This document shows, piece by piece, positions 38,414 through 48,544 of a stretch of 64,000 bases of DNA. The stretch lies in contig BBDJ01000012.1 of NCBI GenBank assembly GCA_001312325.1, positions 62,001 to 126,000 on the forward strand, in the 5' to 3' direction. A program made the position numbers and the translations under genes. Position 1 is the stretch's first letter. The number at the start of each line of letters is the position of its first letter. The notes under the pieces are model-generated. The model searched no databases, was not told where the DNA came from, and worked only from the letters and a program-made list of their open reading frames with translations. This DNA comes from Lysinibacillus pakistanensis. GTDB taxonomy: Bacteria > Bacillota > Bacilli > Bacillales_A > Planococcaceae.

Positions 38414-39259
38414 TTATAGAGCAAAGTCGTATTCATCTGGATTTGGTCCAACACGTTGTTCAAGATTCATCGCATTGATGATAGCCATTTCTTCGTCTGT
38501 TAAAGTAAAGTCAAAGATATCAGCGTTTTGCATCATGCGTTCTCTGCGCACTGATTTTGGAATCGTGATCACTCCATTTTGTACATCCCAGCGCAAAATA
38601 ACTTGAGAATTGGATTTTCCATATTTTGTTGCTATTTTTGAAATAGTTTCATCTTCTAGAAGTCCACCCTGCATTAAAGGTGCCCATGCTTCAAGTTGAA
38701 TTTGGTGTTTGTCACAGAATGAACGAAGCTCCACTTGCTGTAAACGAGGGTGGAATTCCACTTGATTCACAACAGGTTTAATACGAGCAAATGATAATAA
38801 TTTTTCTAAATGTGCAACAGTGAAGTTACATACACCAATTGCTTTGATCTTGCCTTGTTCATAAAGGTCTTCAAGAGCCTTCCAAGATTCAACGAATTTA
38901 TCTTTTCCTGGCCAATGAATAAGGTAAAGATCTAAATAATCTAAACCTAACTTTTGTAAGCTCTCTTCATAGGCAGCAATCGTTTCATCATAGCTTAATC
39001 CGTCATTCCATACTTTTGATGTAATAAACAGATCTTCACGACGTAAACCAGTAGATGCTAGCGCTTGTTTAATTCCTTCCCCTACACCTTCTTCATTGCC
39101 GTAAATAGCGGCAGTATCGATGCTTCGATAGCCAACCTCAATAGCGTCTTTAACCATCTCAGTAGTAGCATCATTCGGTACTAGAAAAACACCTAAACCC
39201 ATACCAGGCATTTGTAGGCCGTTATTTAATGTAATTGTATCTTGTAAATGATTAATCAT
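38414..39259 (-). CDS. Aldo/keto reductase (YvgN/YtbE-like)
   Basis: An intact 281-residue AKR5-type reductase. The catalytic tetrad is visible: Asp and Tyr in SIDTAAIYGNEEGVG, Lys in LFITSKVW, His in YLIHWPG. The NADPH site IPKSVRRERMMQNADIFDF is at the C-terminus. Substrates of close relatives are methylglyoxal and other aldehydes. It is monocistronic; AGGAGG-like GGAATT precedes the start. The upstream region contains no obvious operator. Confidence 0.9.
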   Translation of the reverse strand: MINHLQDTITLNNGLQMPGMGLGVFLVPNDATTEMVKDAIEVGYRSIDTAAIYGNEEGVGEGIKQALASTGLRREDLFITSKVWNDGLSYDETIAAYEESLQKLGLDYLDLYLIHWPGKDKFVESWKALEDLYEQGKIKAIGVCNFTVAHLEKLLSFARIKPVVNQVEFHPRLQQVELRSFCDKHQIQLEAWAPLMQGGLLEDETISKIATKYGKSNSQVILRWDVQNGVITIPKSVRRERMMQNADIFDFTLTDEEMAIINAMNLEQRVGPNPDEYDFAL

Positions 39260-39681
39260 TTTAATTCCTCCAATTGTTTAATGACTTGCTTGCTATTTCA
39301 TTATGATGTCCCGATTAGGCAAAAAAAAGTACGCACTTTTTTCGTGTCATAGAACGTAGAGGTTACTTTTGTGAGTTGACAACGATTGGGGTGAAAAACT
39401 TTTTTTAAAATATAGTTTTCGATATATACAATTAAAAGATTAATTTAGCAAGTAGAGGCGGAAATACGAGAAGTCATGACAGAATTATGGGCATTTAGAA
39501 AGCTCTTACCTATATGAAATGAATGCAAAATATTTGCCAAAATTAATATGGGATGTTGTGGCATAAAATTGAACCGAAGTAAACGAATTATTCGATATTA
39601 TTAACGGAATAATCCCCATAAAAGGAATTTTTGGCTTAAAGGAGAATTTAAGTAATAATACTTTATAAAGGGGATTGGAAA
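39260..39681. other. Intergenic stretch with a weak coding remnant
   Basis: About 420 bases. On the plus strand about 39450-39566, REVMTELWAFRKLL and, after a frame change, YEMNAKYLPKLIWDVVA form a plausible broken short protein that I cannot assign. No RNA or hairpin of note. Confidence 0.3.
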
Positions 39682-40122
39682 ATGAATCGTTTAAATTTAA
39701 TCACATTGGGTGTTAAGGATATGGTGGAGTCACTAAACTTTTACCGAGAAGGGCTTGGCTTTGAGGTTGTGGTGTATGGAGAGGAAACTGCCCCTGATGT
39801 TATGTTCTTTAATAATGGGGGAACAAAAATATCACTATTTCCAATTGAACGTTTGGTCAAAGATATTAATGAAGCTAATCCACCAGAAATTGGCCATGGC
39901 TTTGGAGGCATTACTCTTGCTTATAATGGCAAATCAAAAGAAGAAGTTAATCGGGTATTTGAATTAGCTAAAAAGGCTGGAGCTAAGATTGTGAAAGAGC
40001 CCGAAACTGTATTTTGGGGTGGCTATAGCGGCTACTTCCAAGACCCAAATGGCTACTACTGGGAAGTAGCCTATGGTGACATGTGGCAGTTTGACGAAAA
40101 TGATATGCTGATTATTCAATAA
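39682..40122 (+). CDS. VOC family (glyoxalase-like) protein
   Basis: An intact 146-residue single vicinal-oxygen-chelate unit: LNLITLGVKDMVESLNFYREGLGFEVV, VMFFNNGGTKISLFP, FGGITLAYN, then AGAKIVKEPETVFWGGYSGYFQDPNGYYWEVAYG with the end-of-fold Glu. The first metal-ligand position, usually His, is not evident, so it could be a non-catalytic binding or resistance-type VOC. GGGGATTGGAAA precedes the ATG weakly. Stand-alone gene. Confidence 0.85.
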   Translation: MNRLNLITLGVKDMVESLNFYREGLGFEVVVYGEETAPDVMFFNNGGTKISLFPIERLVKDINEANPPEIGHGFGGITLAYNGKSKEEVNRVFELAKKAGAKIVKEPETVFWGGYSGYFQDPNGYYWEVAYGDMWQFDENDMLIIQ

Positions 40123-40138
40123 TGATTTGATGCAGAGG

Positions 40139-40165
40139 TAGCAAACTAGAAGAGCTAGGTTGCTA
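40139..40165 (+). terminator. Terminator of the VOC gene
   Basis: TAGCAAACTAG and CTAGGTTGCTA arms, then TCTTTTG. Left arm identical to that at 26336-26346. Confidence 0.75.
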
Positions 40166-40323
40166 TCTTTTGTTATGATTTCCGGTAAGTTTTTATAGAT
40201 TTTGAGAGTGTTATATGTATTTCTGATTTTTGGTTATTATATTGTCTTTAATTTAAGGATAAATGTATAATGCAAAATATGGTTCTTTACAATAACTTTT
40301 CCGATAGATAGGGAGGATGAGCC

Positions 40324-40993
40324 TTGTTTCGTATACTGTACATAGAAGATGAAAAAGAGATTGGACAATGGGTAACGAAGGATTTAATGGAGAGAGGCTA
40401 CGAGGTAACGTGGCTGGAATCGGGTGAAGAGGTCGACAAGCATATAGCATTTAAGGATATCGCGATATTAGATGTTATGCTACCAGGATTAGATGGCTTT
40501 TCAATTGGTAAAAGAATTAAGCGAGAAAATAAGGAAATCCCCATTTTAATGCTTTCTGCGCGTACTGCCGTAGAGGATAAAATAGAGGGGCTGAACTTTG
40601 CTGACGATTATTTAACAAAACCATTTCATCCTGATGAGCTTGTTGCACGCGTTGAGGTATTGTTAAGAAGATATCAAAAGAATGATGATGTACTAGAGCT
40701 TCAGCATCTTAAGATTTTTACAAAAGAAATGAGAATTATTCATACAGAGACAGATGAGGAGATTCAATTAACAGGTAAGCAATTTTATTTATTTCAATAT
40801 TTTATTCGCCATTTAAATCAAATTCTAACAAAGGAGCAGCTCTATGAAGGTGTGTGGGGTGAAAGCTATATAGAGGGCGATAAAACGTTAATGGTACATA
40901 TACGCTACTTAAGGGAAAAAAATAGAAATAAATCCAGCTAAGCCAGCAGTTATTGAAACGATTAGAGGCATTGGCTATAGGGTGAAGCTATGA
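40324..40993 (+). CDS. OmpR-family response regulator (frame broken)
   Basis: About 222 residues after removing one A from the 7-A run at 40920. The receiver (1-118) shows RILYIEDEKEIGQWV (acidic pair), phospho-acceptor AILDVMLPGLDGF, LSARTAVEDKI and DDYLTKPFHPDELVARV. The winged helix ends KTLMVHIRYLREKIEINPAK, VIETIRGIGYRVKL. TTG 40324 follows GGGAGGATGAG. The stop overlaps the kinase start by four bases, so the pair is co-translated. Downstream ABC exporter genes are the likely target. Confidence 0.88.
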
Positions 40994-42378
40994 AAATTTT
41001 CCGTCCGTTTAAATTTCTACGATCCCTATTAGCGAAGTATATGCTGATTATTTTTCTAGCCATTTCTATTGTTCAAATAGCTTATTTCACCTTGGCTATA
41101 TTTGTACTAGAGATTGCTAAAAAAGAACATGGGGATATAGTAACTAAAGCAGAAATCACAAGCGAAGTGGAGGAAAAATGGCATACTGAAGCTAAAAATA
41201 TAAAAAAACTTTACAGATGAAGTAGTTTCTCAACACTTTGAAAAATGGCAGGAGCGATATCCTAAAGCATCGATGTTTTGGGTAGGACAAGATGGTACAT
41301 TGCTCACCACATTAAATGTAATGGAACAACTACCATCAAAATGGACACCTGCTTTTACTACAAAGTTCATTAAAGAACGGTATGGAGGGGATCCATTCAC
41401 CATTATTACCTTTTTAGGTGGGGATGAATCAAATGGATTTATCGTCATTGAGATTCCTAGAGATGTATTCACTCCACCACTTAAACATATTTATGAAACA
41501 TATGGAACTTTTTTTATTTATCGGTGTTATTGCCATTATTTTATTTTTCATTGTAGTCTCCTTTTTATTTTTCAAAGGTATTAGAAAACGACTATTACAT
41601 CTACAGGAAGCGATGGAGATTCGTGATGTTGATGGATTACCTGTTGAGATAGATGTAAAAAAAGATGGACGAAATCGGTCAGCTCCAGCAAAGCTTTAAC
41701 AAAATGGTCTGTGAACTTAGGGACAGCAAAAATCGTGAGCTGAAGGAGGAGCAGCTACGACGAGAATTGATTGCTAATCTTTCACATGACCTGCGTACCC
41801 CTTTAACAAAAATTAGAGCGCAATCCTATTCGATTAGTAAAGAAGAACTCACCGAAGAAGGACAGCAGGCTATGAAGGCAATGGAAACATCAATCATAAG
41901 CATCGATGCTTTAATAGAAAATCTAATGTCTTATACATTGCTGATGGCAAGTAAATATAAATATGAAGCAAAGGAAATCAATGTTCTGCGATTTGTACGT
42001 GAGCAAATGTCTACGTGGTATACCGTCTTTGAGAAGGAAGGCTTTAACATTGATATTGAGCTGCATTCTTTTGAGAACAACGCATGGCAGGTTGATCCAA
42101 TTTGGCTTGGGCGTATTTTTGATAATTTATTTCAAAATGTTTTACGCCATGCTAACAGCGGAAAATATATTGGCGTTAAAACAGAGTCAAATGAGCACTA
42201 TGATGCATTTATCATAAGGGATTGCGGAAACGGCATGAAAAATGAATCGAATGCGAAAGGAGCGGGTATTGGTCTATCTATCGTTGATATTATGGTAAAA
42301 GGCATGTCCTTAGATTGGGATATATGCTCAAGTGAATCTGGTACAGAAATCAAGATAAAACGCTATAAAGTAAAATAG
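40990..42378 (+). CDS. Sensor histidine kinase (frame broken)
   Basis: About 462 residues after repair of runs at 41206, 41510 and 41660. Two transmembrane helices (YMLIIFLAISIVQIAYFTLA and LFLFIGVIAIILFFIVVSFL) flank an extracytoplasmic sensor of about 140 residues. A HAMP-like linker leads to the H box ELIANLSHDLRTPLTKIRAQ, and the ATPase domain has the N box IFDNLFQNVLRHA, IIRDCGNGM and KGAGIGLSIVDIM. Co-translated with the response regulator and followed by a three-gene ABC exporter, so it probably senses a compound that the exporter removes. Confidence 0.87.
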
Positions 42379-42405
42379 AGTGACAACAAAATTTAATCAT
42401 AAATA

Positions 42406-42437
42406 AATCTGTGAGACCCCGTGTCCACAGATTTTTT
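42406..42437 (+). terminator. Terminator after the two-component genes
   Basis: AATCTGTG and CACAGATT arms with a 12-base loop, then a T run. It uncouples the regulators from the exporter genes, which therefore need their own promoter in 42438-42510. Confidence 0.75.
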
Positions 42438-42522
42438 TATGACTTTTTTTAAACAAAATTTAAACTTGCCCCATACCTGCTTTTAAACTTCGAAATTTAT
42501 GATATTTATAGAGGTGAGGACA

Positions 42523-43434
42523 ATGGAATATATCGTACAAACAGAAAATCTATCAAAAAGTTTTGGAAAAGAGCAGGCTGTATCTAATATAAATTTAAAA
42601 ATTCGTAAAGGAGAAATATATGGATTTTTAGGACCAAATGGAGCGGGCAAAACGACAACAATACGCATGCTTCTTGGGCTGATGAAGCCATCTTCAGGGA
42701 CAATTAAAATTTTTCAAAAGGATGTAACGAAGGATCGAATCAATATTTTGGCGAAGGTTGGTTCATTAGTAGAGAACCCCTCCTATTATCCCCATTTAAC
42801 AGCCTATGAAAATTTAGAGGCGTTAAGAAAGATTCTAGGTGTGCCAAAGTCACGCATTGATGAAGTATTAGCAATCGTTCGGTTAAAGGATGCAGCTAAT
42901 AAAAAGGTAAAGGGCTTTTCGCTAGGTATGAAGCAAAGACTAGGGATTGCTGCTTCGCTGTTACATAATCCTGAATTATTAATTTTAGATGAGCCAACGA
43001 ATGGTCTTGATCCATCTGGTATTATCGAAATTCGGAATCTAATAAAGCGACTTCCTGCTGAATATGGAATGACAATTATTATTTCAAGTCATCTTTTATC
43101 AGAAATTGATCAAATGGCAACACAAGTAGGTATCGTATCAAAGGGGAAAATGATCTTTCAAGATTCCATTGAAGCAATGCGTAAATCTGCTCAGCCAAAG
43201 GTATTTATTAAGGTGAGTGATGCTGAAAAGGGCTGGCGTTCTTTAGTAGCTCATGGCATAAAGGCAGAACATAAGGAAGGGCTCATTTCGTTAGATGAAT
43301 GCTCAGATGAAAAGGTAGCACATATTGTACAAATTCTCGTACAAGAAGGAATTTTGGTTTATCGTGTAGAGGAAGAAAAGCGTTCATTAGAGGATATATT
43401 CCTACAAATGACAACAGGAGAGCAATTGATATGA
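42523..43434 (+). CDS. ABC transporter ATPase, BcrA/lantibiotic-immunity type
   Basis: An intact 303-residue nucleotide-binding subunit. Walker A FLGPNGAGKTTTIRML, the variant Q-loop region SLVENPSYYPHLTAYENLE (typical of BcrA/NukF-like subunits, with Glu instead of Gln), signature FSLGMKQRLGIA, Walker B LLILDEPTNGLD and the H-loop SSHLLSEI are all present, with a C-terminal regulatory domain. It energises the two following permeases. ATG 42523 follows GAGGTGAGG; the stop overlaps the next start as ATGA. Confidence 0.92.
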   Translation: MEYIVQTENLSKSFGKEQAVSNINLKIRKGEIYGFLGPNGAGKTTTIRMLLGLMKPSSGTIKIFQKDVTKDRINILAKVGSLVENPSYYPHLTAYENLEALRKILGVPKSRIDEVLAIVRLKDAANKKVKGFSLGMKQRLGIAASLLHNPELLILDEPTNGLDPSGIIEIRNLIKRLPAEYGMTIIISSHLLSEIDQMATQVGIVSKGKMIFQDSIEAMRKSAQPKVFIKVSDAEKGWRSLVAHGIKAEHKEGLISLDECSDEKVAHIVQILVQEGILVYRVEEEKRSLEDIFLQMTTGEQLI

Positions 43435-44140
43435 TGGGGAAACTATTAACTTCTGATTTTTTGAAAATTAAACGCAAAGGATTATGGTTTTTGACGGCGT
43501 TAGGCCCAATAGGTGTTGTTGCCCTACAAATGGTGAATTACGGTGTAAGGAAGGACTATTTGTTAGAGCAAAGTGAGGACGATTGGGGCTATTATTTACT
43601 AAATATCCATTCATTTACCCCACTTGCAATTGTACTGGGTATTGCTATTTTAACTTCATTTATGGCAAGTATTGAAAATGAAACAAATGCATGGAAGCAA
43701 TTAATCGCACTGCCAGTTTCTAAATTTACGGTGTATTTATCTAAATTTTCTGTGCTAGCCATATTATTGTTGCTGTCTTCCGCACTTTTAACGATATTGA
43801 CACTAGCCTATGGAGTGTTTTTAGATCTAGGCGATAGCATCCCATATTCAGAGATTATGAAATATGGATTTTATCCTTATTTTGCTGCATTGCCAATCTT
43901 AGCACTTCAGCTTTGGGTGGCAAGTGTTTTCCATAATCAGGGGATTCCTATCACAATCGGTATCTTTGGCGTGATGTTTACTTATTCTGCATATGTATTA
44001 CCTGATTGGATGATTTGGAAATGGCCATCTTTAATGAATGAATGGGATGAGCCCTTATGAATGTCATGCTTGGAATAGGCATAGGTGTTTTGCTGTATAT
44101 AGTAGGAATGCTAGATTTTGCTAGAAGGGATGTTAAGTAA
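43431..44140 (+). CDS. ABC-2 type permease subunit A (frame broken at end)
   Basis: About 236 residues after adding one T near 44053, which restores the last helix NVMLGIGIGVLLYIVGMLDF and the end ARRDVK. About six helices; the N-terminal DFLKIKRKGLWFLTALGPIGVVALQM and ENETNAWKQLIALPVSKFTVYLSKF are typical of the LanE/LanG-like permeases of lantibiotic and bacitracin exporters. It overlaps the ATPase stop by four bases and ends right at the next ATG (44141). Confidence 0.83.
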
Positions 44141-44878
44141 ATGTGGTCAATAGTGAGCGCTGAATGGTTTAAACTACGAAAGTCAAAAATGGTACCAATT
44201 ATATTAGCTGGGCCCATAATAGGACTTTTTATCGGATTAACATCGAATTTAGAATCGGATATGGAAGGTCTACCTATAAATAATTGGTACATTCCTTTAT
44301 TTTCAATGAATTTAACGTATGCATTATTATTTTTGCCGTTAATTACAGGGGTTTTTACAGGCATTATTTGTAGGTATGAGCATCAATCTGGTGGCTGGAA
44401 ACAGCTTTTAGCATTACCAGTGACAAGAGGGAAAGTATTTGTAGCTAAATATGTTTTAGTAATGCTTTTGGTGATGGCAATGCAATTATTATATTTATGT
44501 TCAATGATTGCAGTAGGTATGATAAAAGGGTATGTGGACCCTTTTCCAATGGAGATTGTATGGAAAAGCATTTTTGGTGGATGGGTAGCAACACTTCCTT
44601 TAGTAGCCCTACAATTATGGATGTCCATTATGTTTAAGAGCTTTGCGGCACCCTTTGCAGTTAATGTTATTTTCACATTACCTTCTATATTAGCCATTAA
44701 TTCTAAGACTATTGGACCTTATTATCCATGGGCACAGCCATTTGCTATGATGTATGTAGGCGGTAATACAGACGATATATTCTTTGTGCCTTGGGAGCAA
44801 TTAATAACGGTTGTAGGCGGAGGGTTCTTACTGTTTTTCCTTGGAGGCTATTTATATTTTCAGAGAAAAGCTGTATAA
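44141..44878 (+). CDS. ABC-2 type permease subunit B
   Basis: An intact 245-residue paralogue of the preceding permease: SAEWFKLRKSKMVPIILAGPI, CRYEHQSGGWKQLLALPVTRGKVFVAKYVLVML, and six predicted helices ending FLLFFLGGYLYFQRKAV. Start ATG is directly after the previous stop (TAAATG). The arrangement of one ATPase and two related permeases is that of LanFEG immunity exporters. No lantibiotic biosynthesis genes are nearby, so foreign-peptide resistance is more likely than self-immunity. Confidence 0.9.
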   Translation: MWSIVSAEWFKLRKSKMVPIILAGPIIGLFIGLTSNLESDMEGLPINNWYIPLFSMNLTYALLFLPLITGVFTGIICRYEHQSGGWKQLLALPVTRGKVFVAKYVLVMLLVMAMQLLYLCSMIAVGMIKGYVDPFPMEIVWKSIFGGWVATLPLVALQLWMSIMFKSFAAPFAVNVIFTLPSILAINSKTIGPYYPWAQPFAMMYVGGNTDDIFFVPWEQLITVVGGGFLLFFLGGYLYFQRKAV

Positions 44879-44906
44879 ACTTTCTATAAATTAAGGAGAT
44901 TTTCAA

Positions 44907-46173
44907 ATGATATTTGTTAAAAGAAGTTTTTTTATTCATTTCAGTACTTTTTCTTTTGCTAGCATTAACGGGCTGTGGCAGGGGAGAAGCTATTAAAGAT
45001 GCTTCCACATATACTTCTACTATAGAAGATATAGATATTCCGGATGATGTAAAAATAATTGGATTCGGAGAAGCGACTCATGGGAATGTTGAATTTCAAT
45101 CATTAAAGAAAGACTTATTTCAGGCTCTGGTTAAAAATGAAGATGTTCGTGTCTTTGTTTTAGAAGGAGATTTTGGAGGAGCTCAGCAAATTAATCAATT
45201 TATTTTAACTGGTGCTGGTACTGCGGAGGAAGCTGTTAAAGCTCTTGATTATGGTATTTATAAAACCGATCAAATGATTGAGTTTGTGCAATGGATGCAC
45301 GATTATAATATGACAGCCGATGAGAACAATAAAGTCTATTTTTATGGTAATGATATGCAGCGCTATGATTATAGCAAAAAAGGGCTGTTAGATTATTATG
45401 AAATAGTTAATAGTGAAGAAGCTGCTGAATATAGGGCACAGCTTGAAGATGTGACAAACAAGACTATGAGAGATTTAACAAATAGTCAGCTAAAAGAGCT
45501 TGATGAAAATATAGACGCCATCATCAAGGATTTGCAAAGTAATAAAGATGCTTATATAAAAGAATCATCAAAAGAAGCTTATTTATTTGCTGCACAATAT
45601 GCACAAATTATGAAGCAGCGCACACAATTATTTTTAAATGACAGTGATTATATGAATCTTCGTGATAAATATTTAGCTGAAAACTTACAGTGGATTGTTG
45701 AATTTGAAGCTACTCAGGGCCATAGTAAAGTACTAATGTCTGCTCATAATGGCATATAGAGAAAACTTCTGCAAATGCAGCAGGCTATAAATCAATGGGA
45801 CAATATTTAGAGGAAATGTACCAGGACGATTATTTTGCTATTGGGACTGACTTTGTAAAAAATACATTCCAGGCACAAAATGCTGGGTCTGGTGAAAGGG
45901 AAAATTACACAATTGAGCATCATAACGCTTTGGTGGATGCTTTTAGTGATGTCCAAGACAACATTTTCTATGTAGATTTTGAACATGCTAAAAAAATCGA
46001 ATGAGCTTGCAAACATCCTCTCTGAAGCACAAAGAATGGGCAATATAGGGGATGATTTCCGCCCTTGGTATAAGCTTACTCAAATGCTCTATACAATAAA
46101 AATGACACCAGCTGATGCATATGATGGCATAATCATTGTACAAGAAGCAACACCAACAAAAATTATTGAATAG
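44907..46173 (+). CDS. Erythromycin-esterase-like lipoprotein (frame broken)
   Basis: About 421 residues after repair at 44931 (7 T), 45752 (one missing C) and 45990 (7 A). A lipoprotein signal with lipobox ALTGC anchors it outside. Ere-fold motifs: IIGFGEATHGNVEFQSLKKDLFQ (catalytic His), VFVLEGDFGGAQQ, YFYGNDMQRYD, SAHNGHIEKTSANAAGYKSMG, DFRPWYKLTQM. ATG 44907 follows AAGGAG. It lies 28 bases after the exporter genes, so it is probably in the same operon and may inactivate the compound the exporter handles. Confidence 0.82.
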
Positions 46174-46258
46174 TATATATAAGCTACCTGCAAAAAGGCA
46201 TAACAGCGTATTGTTTATCTCTAATTTGTTAAAGATAACAAAGAGGAGGTGTGAAACG

Positions 46259-46418
46259 ATGGCACAAGAAATTCTTTGTGAGGTCAATAACTGCACATTT
46301 TGGGACTCTGGTAATAAATGTACAGCAGAAAAAAATTTACGTTGTCAGCCAGAAGGGGCAACAAGCTTCAAATAGCGAAGAAACAGATTGTAAAACATTT
46401 GAACCTGAAACGCATTAA
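46259..46418 (+). CDS. DUF1540 cysteine-rich small protein (frame broken)
   Basis: 52 residues after removing one A from the 7-A run at 46329. The DUF1540 pattern is MAQEILCEVNNCTFWDSGNKCTAEKI, then EETDCKTFEP, four cysteines likely to bind a metal. Many Bacillales encode several such proteins, some linked to sporulation. AGGAGGTG lies 9 bases before the ATG. Monocistronic with its own terminator. Confidence 0.85.
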
Positions 46419-46427
46419 TGAATGGTC

Positions 46428-46459
46428 AAAAGGGTAATCAAGCATATGATTACCCTTTT
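46428..46459 (+). terminator. Terminator of the DUF1540 gene
   Basis: AAAAGGGTAATCA and TGATTACCCTTTT, perfect 13-base arms with a 6-base loop. Confidence 0.9.
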
Positions 46460-46496
46460 CTCCCCATTTTATCCGATTAGCTTTTTAACTTCTTTC

Positions 46497-46740
46497 AGCA
46501 GAAGTCTCCGGCCTATATAGGTGGTGAGATGAATGCGAATTTAAGCTACTTTTCAGAGGGTATTCAAACACCCGCTGAAATAGAGGAATTCAGGCTAAGA
46601 TCTTCACATCCTGTGAAAACGCCTGAGTGACCAACATCGTGTTGGCCCAAAGCCTCTGGCGGATGTCACGGAATCGAAAAGGAGTTCTTTGTGTAAGCAT
46701 AAAGCCGATTCCGGACGCAATTATGCCGAGGCATAATTGA
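46497..46740. repeat. Dispersed repeat, long copy
   Basis: It starts with a TTCAGC/GCTGAA-flanked hairpin whose centre (CAGAGGGTATTCAAACACC) matches the repeat at 29779. The shared tail GGCGGATGTCACGGA follows, and it ends in the hairpin AATTATGCC-tc-GGCATAATT flush with the stop codon of the next minus-strand gene. The first part resembles the structured 3' ends of IS200/IS605-type elements; that link is inference. Confidence 0.7.
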
Positions 46741-46981
46741 TTAGACATCTACCTTTTCCTTTTGAAATAAAAGTGCATGTGCATTTTTCACTTTTTCCTC
46801 TACATAATCTAATGAATATTTTCCATATGAATCTGTTAAATCCCCTATTGCTCGTGATAAATTATCAATAATAGGGATTAAGATCTCCAACTGTGTAAGC
46901 TCCTTGCCTTTGTTCATCTCATCCATGATTTCATAAGCAAGGTGTTGAATCGTCCTAAGTCGCATTTTTTTCAGATTGCAT
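46741..46981 (-). CDS. Small conserved-looking helical protein (frame broken at start)
   Basis: About 79 residues after removing one A from the 7-A run at 46965. ATG 46981 follows GGAGGATTCC, a strong site, whereas the uncorrected frame starts at 46965 without one. Sequence: MQSEKMRLRTIQHLAYEIMD, then EMNKGKELTQLEILIPIIDN and a charged helix. All-helical, cytosolic, no cysteine and no motif that I recognise. Confidence 0.6.
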
Positions 46982-47060
46982 GGAATCCTCCTTATAGACC
47001 AATTTATGATGTCTATATATATGCCCCGTTATAAATTTTCATGAATAAATTCGCTGTATA

Positions 47061-48398
47061 TTAAAAGTGATTTTGCGGATGGCTGAGGGCATGAGCTATT
47101 TCTTGAATCCCCTTTTCAATTTTATAGTCCTCTACATTGGAAACATTGAGCTTTAAAATACGCTCGCGATAAAATCCATATAAATAATTGCGTTCAATGG
47201 TGTCTAGATAGATTTTTTTTAGCTTTAAATGCTGAATAAGCCTATTGGTATTGATTTCCTTTGGTAATACGATATGGCTATGCATGCAAATCACTGTGGA
47301 TGCTTGAAAATCAGGCAAATATTTAGTAATAGATTGTTGAAGTATATTGGCACGTTGTGTATAAGCCTCGCTAACCACCTTTTGGTACCGTTCAAACATT
47401 CCACTTTTTAGATATAGCTCTAGAGCAGCCTGTGAAATCATAGAACTATCAATATCAGCCGTATTTTTATGACGCTGAAAACTATCAATAAGTGCATTTG
47501 GTAAAACAGCAAGACCAATTCGTAAGCCTGGAAACATGATTTTGGAAAAACTTTTTAAATAAATTACATGCTGCTCCATATCATCTGTGAATAATGGATC
47601 TGATTTTGTGTTGAGGTCGAAATCTGCCAAATAGTCATCCTCGACAATATAAACGCTGTACTTATAGGCGAGTCTACGAATATCGTCCTTTTCCTTCTTA
47701 CAAAAGGAGGTACCTAAAGGATTTTGTAGTCTTGGCATTGTATAAAAGAACTTAATATTCTGTTTACTAAAAATAGTTTCTAATTCCTGCAGGTCTATTC
47801 CTTTAGAAGTCCTTTTAATGCCGACGACTGGTACTTGATATGTTTTAAAATAATCCATATATAAATGGTAGCTAGGCTGTTCAACTAGAATGGTTGTGCG
47901 TTTAGTAGGGAATGGCATAATACTTAGCAAGAAAAGAGATTGCTGAACACCGGATGTGATAAAGATATTCTCCTGTTTTGTAAATACTTGATAAGTTTCT
48001 AACAATTTTTGAGCTTCTCTAACTAACGAAGGTAAGCCCTTCGGTGTACCATAGCGAAATAAGTCTGCTTGGTAGGTATCTATAGCTTTATTGATACAAT
48101 GCTGGAAATCTTTATACGGAAATGCATACCAGCTAGGCGATGATGTTGCAAAATCTATTACATTGCTCGTATTTGGAGTAGAAGGGAGTTGGTGATCCAC
48201 AACGTAGTATCCACTTTTTGGTTGAGCATAAATAAAATGCTGATTTTCCAGTTTTCTAAGTGCTGTCAAAATAGTGCTCTTGCTACAGGAAAATTCCCGA
48301 GATAGCTGACGAATAGAAGGAAGCTTCGCACCAGCCTGTAGAGCCCCTAGCTGTATTTGGTTCAATAGATTGAAATAGATAATTTCATATTTAAGCAT
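47061..48398 (-). CDS. MocR family regulator (GntR HTH plus aminotransferase domain)
   Basis: An intact 445-residue MocR/PdxR-type regulator. Residues 1-75 are a GntR winged helix (AGAKLPSIRQLSREFSCSKSTILTALRKLENQHFIYAQPKSG). Residues 100-445 form a fold-type I aminotransferase domain with PLP lysine in YLKSFSKIMFPGLRIG and the Asp of IVEDDYLADFD. It should bind PLP and an amino compound. The divergent EamA transporter, with a perfect MocR-like dyad between, is the probable target. ATG follows AGGAGGTAG. Confidence 0.92.
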   Translation of the reverse strand: MLKYEIIYFNLLNQIQLGALQAGAKLPSIRQLSREFSCSKSTILTALRKLENQHFIYAQPKSGYYVVDHQLPSTPNTSNVIDFATSSPSWYAFPYKDFQHCINKAIDTYQADLFRYGTPKGLPSLVREAQKLLETYQVFTKQENIFITSGVQQSLFLLSIMPFPTKRTTILVEQPSYHLYMDYFKTYQVPVVGIKRTSKGIDLQELETIFSKQNIKFFYTMPRLQNPLGTSFCKKEKDDIRRLAYKYSVYIVEDDYLADFDLNTKSDPLFTDDMEQHVIYLKSFSKIMFPGLRIGLAVLPNALIDSFQRHKNTADIDSSMISQAALELYLKSGMFERYQKVVSEAYTQRANILQQSITKYLPDFQASTVICMHSHIVLPKEINTNRLIQHLKLKKIYLDTIERNYLYGFYRERILKLNVSNVEDYKIEKGIQEIAHALSHPQNHF

Positions 48399-48413
48399 AA
48401 ACTACCTCCTACT

Positions 48414-48433
48414 CATCTGTATCGGTACAGATG
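48414..48433. promoter_or_regulatory. MocR operator
   Basis: CATCTGTA-tcgg-TACAGATG, perfect 8-base arms, 16 bases before the mocR start and in the divergent gap. The form ATCTGTA-N4-TACAGAT is like operators known for MocR regulators. Confidence 0.75.
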
Positions 48434-48544
48434 GGTATTTTTTTATATCGTGGAAGCTTTGATTTTTTTATTACGATTGCTTTACGTCAGTCAGAACGTT
48501 ATTAGTCTGTTTAACGTACATTTGAAAAAAAAGGGGTAATTGCT

